A DNA stretch of 18,482 nt, taken from Planctomycetota bacterium. Lineage in GTDB: Bacteria > Planctomycetota > Planctomycetia > Pirellulales > Pirellulaceae. Location: contig JAJRVM010000309.1 in assembly GCA_024277285.1 (NCBI GenBank), positions 1 through 18,482 of the forward strand, read 5' to 3'. Below the pieces are notes generated by a model that was not told where the DNA came from, searched no databases, and saw only the letters and a program-made list of their open reading frames with translations. A program made the translations under genes and the position numbers. How positions within the stretch are numbered: the first letter of the stretch is position 1; each line of letters opens with the position of its first letter. This document shows positions 14,133 through 18,482 of this stretch, piece after piece.

Positions 14133-14548
14133 GTTGGTGTCGAAAACCGTACGTGGCAGGCCTCGAACTAGCCGGATCGTACCAAGCTGCCAAGTGATTC
14201 GGTTGGATTTCGCGTACTATTCAGTTCCCGCCAACGGCCGGTCCGTTGCCTCGGAGTTAACCGCACCTGCAGCCGTAACAATGCCTACAGTCGCCAATAT
14301 CGTCCTCCGACGTGCCGTCGCAATGGCAAGACACTCACACCGCGCCAGAAGCAGCGTTGATCAGTCGGTGGGGAAGACTACGATGAAGGTTGGGCCTTTG
14401 AGAAGCGGTACGAGAACGGGCCGCCGTGGGCCTGCTGAGCGGTACGGACACATGGATTCGCTCGTCCCTATGGGGCCTGAACCTGAGTGCCTCGACCTGA
14501 ACCACCGTCTGTTCCGGCGAAGCGACGAAGACCGAAAAGGTGCACGAA

Positions 14549-15916
14549 ATGAACGACGCATGGTCACCAACATCATGGCGAGAAAAGCCGATCAGCCAGG
14601 GAGTGACCTATCCCGACACGGTGGCACTCGCGGAAACGCTTGCGGCGCTCGCGCAGTTGCCGCCATTGGTCACTAGCTGGGAAGTCGAGACGCTCAAACG
14701 TCAGCTCGCGCAAGCCGAACGAGGGGAACGATTTCTGCTGCAGGGAGGTGACTGTGCCGAGAGTTTTCGCGATTGCCGGTCCGATTCGATTACCAGCAAA
14801 CTCAAAGTGCTACTGAAGATGGGAGTCGTGCTGGTCTATGGCACGAAGAAACCGATCACACTGGTCGGTCGATTCGCCGGTCAATATGCCAAACCGCGTT
14901 CGGCCGACACGGAAACGCGTGACGGAGTGTCGTTGCCAAGCTACCGAGGCGACTTGATCAATCGCAAAGGATTCACACTCGCCGAACGAACCCCGGATCC
15001 CACCCTGCTATTGCGCGGCTACGAGCGCGCCGCGCTGACACTCAACTTCATCCGTAGCCTCGTCCAAGGTGGATTCGCCGATTTTCGTCACCCCGAGCGC
15101 TGGGACCTTGATTTCGTCGGACATGCCAGTTTGTCTAGCGAATATGGCGAGATCATGAACGCGATCGGTGATTCAATTCGGTTCATGGAGACGATTGCGG
15201 AAAGACCGTTGGCCGAGCTGAATCGAGTGGAGTTCTTCACGAGCCACGAAGCACTTCATCTTGACTACGAGACCGCACAAACCCGCCAGGTTCCGCACCG
15301 ACAAGGTTGGTACAATCTCAACGCGCATATGCCATGGATTGGCAATCGTACTCGTGCCGTTGACGGAGCTCATGTGGAATACGCGCGGGGAATCGAAAAC
15401 CCGATTGCCGTGAAGACCGGTCCGAAGATGCTTCCGGAGCAGCTCGTGGAGTTGGTTCGGGTGCTGGATCCGAATAACCAGCCGGGGCGCCTGATGGTGA
15501 TCCACCGCTTCGGAGCCGAAAAGATCGACGCTTGCCTGCCGCCGCTAATCGAGGCGATTGACGCGACCGGTCGCTCGGTTGTCTGGTGCTGTGACCCGAT
15601 GCATGGCAACACAATCAACACCAAATCCGGACTCAAGACACGGCATTTCGAGGATATCCTGAGCGAGCTCGATCAGGCATTCGATATCCACGACCGACTG
15701 GGATCGGTCGTAGGAGGCGTCCACTTTGAATTGACCGGCGAGAACGTCACTGAGTGCATTGGCGGCGCGCGTGGATTGAAGGAATCCGATCTGGAGCTAG
15801 CCTACCACAGCGACATTGACCCACGGCTCAACTACGAGCAAGCCCTCGAAATGGCATTGCTCATCGCCCGTCGCACCATCAACGGACGCAGTGTGCCACG
15901 ACACTCCGTGCCGTGA
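14549..15916 (+). CDS. Class II (plant-type) 3-deoxy-7-phosphoheptulonate synthase
   Basis: Condenses phosphoenolpyruvate with erythrose 4-phosphate to DAHP, the first shikimate-pathway step toward Phe, Tyr and Trp; cytoplasmic. 455 residues from ATG 14549, with AAGGTG six bases upstream; a GTG three codons earlier is less likely. Family marks: WSPTSWR at the N-terminus, LQGGDCAE with metal-ligand Cys69, the PEP-site signature GRFAGQYAKPRS (107-118), WCCDPMHGNT with His352, GGVHFELTGENVTEC with Glu394, and Asp424 before PRLN. All four expected metal ligands are therefore present. It lacks the N-terminal extension used for allosteric control in the mycobacterial enzyme. The last residues (NGRSVPRHSVP) and the stop come from a repeat that invades the 3' end. 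No other aromatic pathway gene lies in the window; it appears to be monocistronic. Confidence 0.96.
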   Translation: MNDAWSPTSWREKPISQGVTYPDTVALAETLAALAQLPPLVTSWEVETLKRQLAQAERGERFLLQGGDCAESFRDCRSDSITSKLKVLLKMGVVLVYGTKKPITLVGRFAGQYAKPRSADTETRDGVSLPSYRGDLINRKGFTLAERTPDPTLLLRGYERAALTLNFIRSLVQGGFADFRHPERWDLDFVGHASLSSEYGEIMNAIGDSIRFMETIAERPLAELNRVEFFTSHEALHLDYETAQTRQVPHRQGWYNLNAHMPWIGNRTRAVDGAHVEYARGIENPIAVKTGPKMLPEQLVELVRVLDPNNQPGRLMVIHRFGAEKIDACLPPLIEAIDATGRSVVWCCDPMHGNTINTKSGLKTRHFEDILSELDQAFDIHDRLGSVVGGVHFELTGENVTECIGGARGLKESDLELAYHSDIDPRLNYEQALEMALLIARRTINGRSVPRHSVP

Positions 15917-16033
15917 AGACAGCAACGGACGCAGTGTGGCACGCCACTCCGTGTCGTGAAAGCAACAAGGAATCACTCCGTGTCGTGAAAGCAGCAACGG
16001 ACGCAGTGTGGCACGACATTGCGCGCCCTGAAA
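15880..16033 (+). repeat. Degenerate tandem repeats over the DAHP synthase 3' end
   Basis: Three units of about 40 bases start at 15880, 15923 and 15995, sharing CAACGGACGCAGTGTG then a variable CACGAC-ACTCCGTG-CCGTGAA stretch; a truncated unit (ACTCCGTGTCGTGAAAG) sits near 15975-15991. Unit 1 overlaps the coding end. The core matches the CTCCG-loop hairpin at 4984-5008. Units 2 and 3 have lost part of the stem pairing. Confidence 0.75.
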
Positions 16034-16399
16034 TGGCCAGCGTGCGTGGCCATCGCGCTGCTCCATTTTGCAAATTGCATTGTGGTACCTGTCCGGCCGA
16101 TTGCCGCAGACGAGGTGAAACCAGCTGCGTATTGATTTGGCCTTAGCAAAGCGACGGTTAATGGAAACCTTCAGCACCGAGGCGGGGGCAAGCGCAGCGG
16201 AGCGTGTTTTGCTCAACGTCTATCCGCGTTTATTCGCAGTCCCTTCCTAAATGTGCCGATCGCGTCCTCGTTTCCGTGAACGGTTACCTTACTTGTACCG
16301 CTTGTTGCCAATACCTCGATGCGAGTATGTTAACGGGTAAGCATGCCGGCTTGCGGCGGTGTTCCTCCTTCTACCTTCCTGCAAAATGGGCGTTTCACG
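15917..16399. other. Intergenic region downstream of DAHP synthase
   Basis: The first 115 bases are repeat units. From about 16035 to 16399 I see nothing recognisable: no gene with a ribosome site or domain, and no clear promoter for the following gene, although it must lie here if that gene is expressed on its own. Confidence 0.55.
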
Positions 16400-18250
16400 A
16401 TGAAGCTCTTCGTATGTCTTTGCATTTGTTTCTTAGGAGTTGGTACCGCCGGTGGACGGGCCTGTGATGCGAAGGAGAAACCGGCGGGAAGTACTGAGCA
16501 AGCAATGAACGGCAATCGCGACATGCGCGATATTCGGACCGGAATGGTCATTCCGGACGAAGGGTACTGCGACCAACCCTACGTCGTCATCACGAAAGAC
16601 GGCAACTGGCTTTGCTTGCTGACCACCGCCGGTGGTCACGAGGGAGCAACTAACTCGCACGTCGTGGCAACCACCAGTGCCGATCAGGGACGCACTTGGT
16701 CAAAGCTCGTTTCCCTCGAGCCAACTGACGGGCCCGCGTCGGTCTATTCGCTGCCGGTGGTCACGAACAACGGCCGTGTTTATGCATTCTATGACTACAA
16801 CGGCGACAACTTCAAATGCCCGGGACGCAGCGACTGCGTCGGCTGGTTCGTCTTTAAGTACTCGGATGACAACGGGCACACGTGGTCTGACACGCGGTAC
16901 CGACTACCGATGCGAATGACCGCCGTCGATCGTACCAACACGTTCGACGGCAAAGTGCAGATCTTCTGGGGAATTGGCAAGCCGATTACGTTCAACGACA
17001 CAATGATGTTCGCCTTCAGCAAATGCGGAAAATACTTGATTGATCGATCGGAAGGCTGGTTCTATCGGTCCGATAATATCCTCACCGAGCCCGATGTAAC
17101 AAAGATCCGCTGGCAACTGTTGCCCGACGGCGATGTCGGCTTGAAAAACCCCTCATTCGGCGACATTCAAGCCGAGCAGAATATTGTGGCATTGAACGAT
17201 GGCTCGCTCTACTGCATGTACCGTACGGCGGGAGACCATCCATGTCACGCATATAGTCGCGATGGCGGACACACCTGGACTGTGCCCGAATACGCAACTT
17301 ACACACCTGGCGGCCGGCGATTCAAAAACTCGCGTGCATGTCCCAAAGTGTGGCGCGCCGACAACGGTAAGTTTCTGTTCTGGTTTCACCATCATGGCGC
17401 ACATAAGAACCCTTACAAAGGCAGAAACCCCGCATGGCTCAGCGGTGGCATCGAACGCAACGGGTTCATTTATTGGTCACAACCCGAAATCGTGCTGTAT
17501 GACACCGATCCGAAGAGTTGCCTTTACGACGCGAAGACCGGGCGGCCGGGGCCGGGTTCCGGCATGAGCTATCCCGACCTGATCCAACAGGACGGCAAAA
17601 CCTGGATTACGGAGACTCAAAAGACGATCGCGCGTGTCCATCCGATCGATCCCACATTGCTCGAAGGACTCTGGAATCAGGGCCACAACCATAGCGTTGC
17701 ACAGAAAGGGCTCGTGTTGGATATGGGCGCGGCACAGCTCACCGCCGAGCGATTGGCTGGCACCACAACCGCCATGCCGGTGCTTCCGGATCTGGCTCGT
17801 GGCGGCGGTTTTGCAATCGACCTCTCAATCCGATTCGATTCGCTCGCCGCCAAGCAGGACATTCTCGACAGCCGCGACGCGGACGGTATAGGCATTCTGG
17901 TTACCACCAGCGAACACGGTACGATCCGTATTGAGATGCATGACGGGCAGCGAGTAGGGCTTTGGTCGTGCGACCGAGGTCTGCTGAACCTGCACGAGTG
18001 GCATCACGTGACGATTATCGTCGATGGTGGACCGAAAGTGATCAGCTTCTTGATCGATGGCGTGCTCTGCGACGGAGGGACGGAATCGATCTACGGTTGG
18101 GGCCGGTTTCATCCGGCGTTAGGCAACGTTAAGGGAGCGAACGAATTACGCATCGGCACTTCGCTCCAAGGACAAATGCGACGACTGCGCGTCTACGATC
18201 GCTACCTGCGCACGTCCGAGGCCGTTGCCAATTACCATGCCGGAAAGTGA
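16400..18250 (+). CDS. Secreted sialidase-like BNR-repeat protein with LamG-type tail
   Basis: 616 residues from ATG 16400; an earlier in-frame ATG at 16343 would put 19 residues before the signal peptide MKLFVCLCICFLGVGTAGG. Three Asp-box motifs of sialidase-type propellers are visible: SADQGRTW (93-100), SDDNGHTW (155-162) and SRDGGHTW (286-293). A laminin-G/concanavalin-like domain fills about 469-614, with the typical EWHHVTIIVDG and IDGVLCDGG strands and a closing L-R-V-Y-D-R-Y-L-R. The classical FRIP motif with its catalytic Arg is not seen near the N-terminus, so enzymatic sialidase activity is uncertain; another glycan-active or binding function is possible. It is exported and probably acts on environmental glycans. 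The stop codon overlaps a 13-bp tandem repeat. Confidence 0.88.
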   Translation: MKLFVCLCICFLGVGTAGGRACDAKEKPAGSTEQAMNGNRDMRDIRTGMVIPDEGYCDQPYVVITKDGNWLCLLTTAGGHEGATNSHVVATTSADQGRTWSKLVSLEPTDGPASVYSLPVVTNNGRVYAFYDYNGDNFKCPGRSDCVGWFVFKYSDDNGHTWSDTRYRLPMRMTAVDRTNTFDGKVQIFWGIGKPITFNDTMMFAFSKCGKYLIDRSEGWFYRSDNILTEPDVTKIRWQLLPDGDVGLKNPSFGDIQAEQNIVALNDGSLYCMYRTAGDHPCHAYSRDGGHTWTVPEYATYTPGGRRFKNSRACPKVWRADNGKFLFWFHHHGAHKNPYKGRNPAWLSGGIERNGFIYWSQPEIVLYDTDPKSCLYDAKTGRPGPGSGMSYPDLIQQDGKTWITETQKTIARVHPIDPTLLEGLWNQGHNHSVAQKGLVLDMGAAQLTAERLAGTTTAMPVLPDLARGGGFAIDLSIRFDSLAAKQDILDSRDADGIGILVTTSEHGTIRIEMHDGQRVGLWSCDRGLLNLHEWHHVTIIVDGGPKVISFLIDGVLCDGGTESIYGWGRFHPALGNVKGANELRIGTSLQGQMRRLRVYDRYLRTSEAVANYHAGK

Positions 18251-18292
18251 GCCCCATCAAGGAGCCCCATCAAGGAGCCCCATCAAGGAGCC
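18249..18292 (+). repeat. 13-bp tandem repeat overlapping a stop codon
   Basis: GAGCCCCATCAAG occurs three times in a row (18249-18261, 18262-18274, 18275-18287) followed by GAGCC. The first copy begins inside the TGA stop of the sialidase-like gene. It is a slippage-prone minisatellite. Confidence 0.9.
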
Positions 18293-18418
18293 ACTGTGCA
18301 CTGCCGTTGTAACCCACGACCACCGCAAGCGGATCGTCAAAACACGCACATCTGTTCGCGCAGTCAGAGGCCTGGCGCACTCGCTGGACAGCGCCACTTT
18401 GGACGCAAACTCCAGACC

Positions 18419-18439
18419 CCAACGGCCTTGTGCCGTTGG
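18419..18439. terminator. Perfect hairpin, possible terminator or repeat
   Basis: CCAACGGC (18419-18426), loop CTTGT, GCCGTTGG (18432-18439). Stem 8, loop 5, no T-run. It lies 168 bases past the sialidase-like stop, so a repeat identity is as likely as a terminator. The rest of 18293-18482 shows no gene, only the 13-base motif GCTGGACAGCGCC at 18383-18395. Confidence 0.45.
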
Positions 18440-18482
18440 TGAATCAGTTTGCATGGCTAGCCGGGGCACCGCCGAAAATGCC

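Larger units (their letters stand above)
13611..14548. other. Long intergenic region with MITE-like element and possible gene debris
   Basis: 938 bases between divergent genes. It holds a foldback element at 13764-13902, a 13-base motif GCTGGACAGCGCC at 13713-13725 that recurs at 18383-18395, and short protein-like stretches in mixed frames: one on the minus strand at 13923-14132, and one on the plus strand around 14365-14440 reading EDYDEGWAFEKRYENGPPW between stops. No start, ribosome site or domain supports a functional gene. Confidence 0.5.

Noticed and set aside
13981..14676. 231-codon plus-strand frame ahead of DAHP synthase
   Set aside because: Overlaps the first 128 bases of a certain gene in another frame, and has Arg/Ser-rich composition with no family resemblance.
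15880..16033. CRISPR array
   Set aside because: Only three or four degenerate units with gaps of a few bases, no uniform spacers and no cas genes. The units match a hairpin repeat found elsewhere in the window.
18257..18469. 70-codon minus-strand frame at the right edge
   Set aside because: Covers the 13-bp tandem repeat and a hairpin; no ribosome site or recognisable protein.

Overview
The window looks like part of a Planctomycetes chromosome, probably of the Pirellula type. This is inferred from gene content: secreted sulfatase, neutral-ceramidase-like hydrolase, sialidase-like fold with a LamG-type tail, class II DAHP synthase, multihaem cytochromes and many short hairpin repeats between genes. 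No rRNA, tRNA or phylogenetic marker is present to prove it. Nine convincing protein genes are seen. Coding density is moderate, and several gaps of 350-940 bases are filled by repeats or by nothing recognisable.

Left half (about 380-9240, all minus strand). In transcription order: a small secreted tetrahaem c-type cytochrome with a c7-like tail (9242-8598); two tandem paralogous secreted proteins made of an SH3-like domain, a Lys/Ala/Pro-rich linker and leucine-rich repeats (8245-6458 and 6378-5044); a 19-haem cytochrome lipoprotein (4624-2708); and a large outer-membrane beta-barrel that itself carries one CxxCH motif (2643-382). The last pair resembles MtrA/DmsE and MtrB/PioB porin-cytochrome conduits, which move electrons across an outer membrane. 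The cluster as a whole, with cytochromes either side of SH3-LRR proteins, is the best candidate here for an undescribed system: an extracellular electron-transfer or outer-membrane redox apparatus. The function is inferred from family resemblance and gene order.

Right half. A secreted ankyrin-repeat protein (9600-10646, plus) converges on a two-gene minus-strand unit, a ceramidase-like hydrolase followed one base later by a sulfatase (13610-10814). Next comes a gap of about 940 bases with a foldback MITE-like element (13764-13902) and possible gene debris, then a class II DAHP synthase (14549-15916, plus), the first enzyme of the shikimate pathway. The window ends with a secreted sialidase-like protein with a LamG-type tail (16400-18250, plus). 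Sulfatase, ceramidase-like and sialidase-like genes together fit a bacterium degrading sulfated or glycosylated polymers and lipids.

Repeats. Short hairpins with stems of 7-9 bp and 3-5 nt loops occur between many genes. One family (GTGTGG, a 7-bp stem, loop CTCCG) is found upstream of the 19-haem gene and again at the 3' end of the DAHP synthase gene, where it supplies the last codons and the stop. A second family (gaatctttccc core) is at the left edge and twice around 4876-5035. A 13-bp tandem repeat overlaps the stop codon of the sialidase-like gene.
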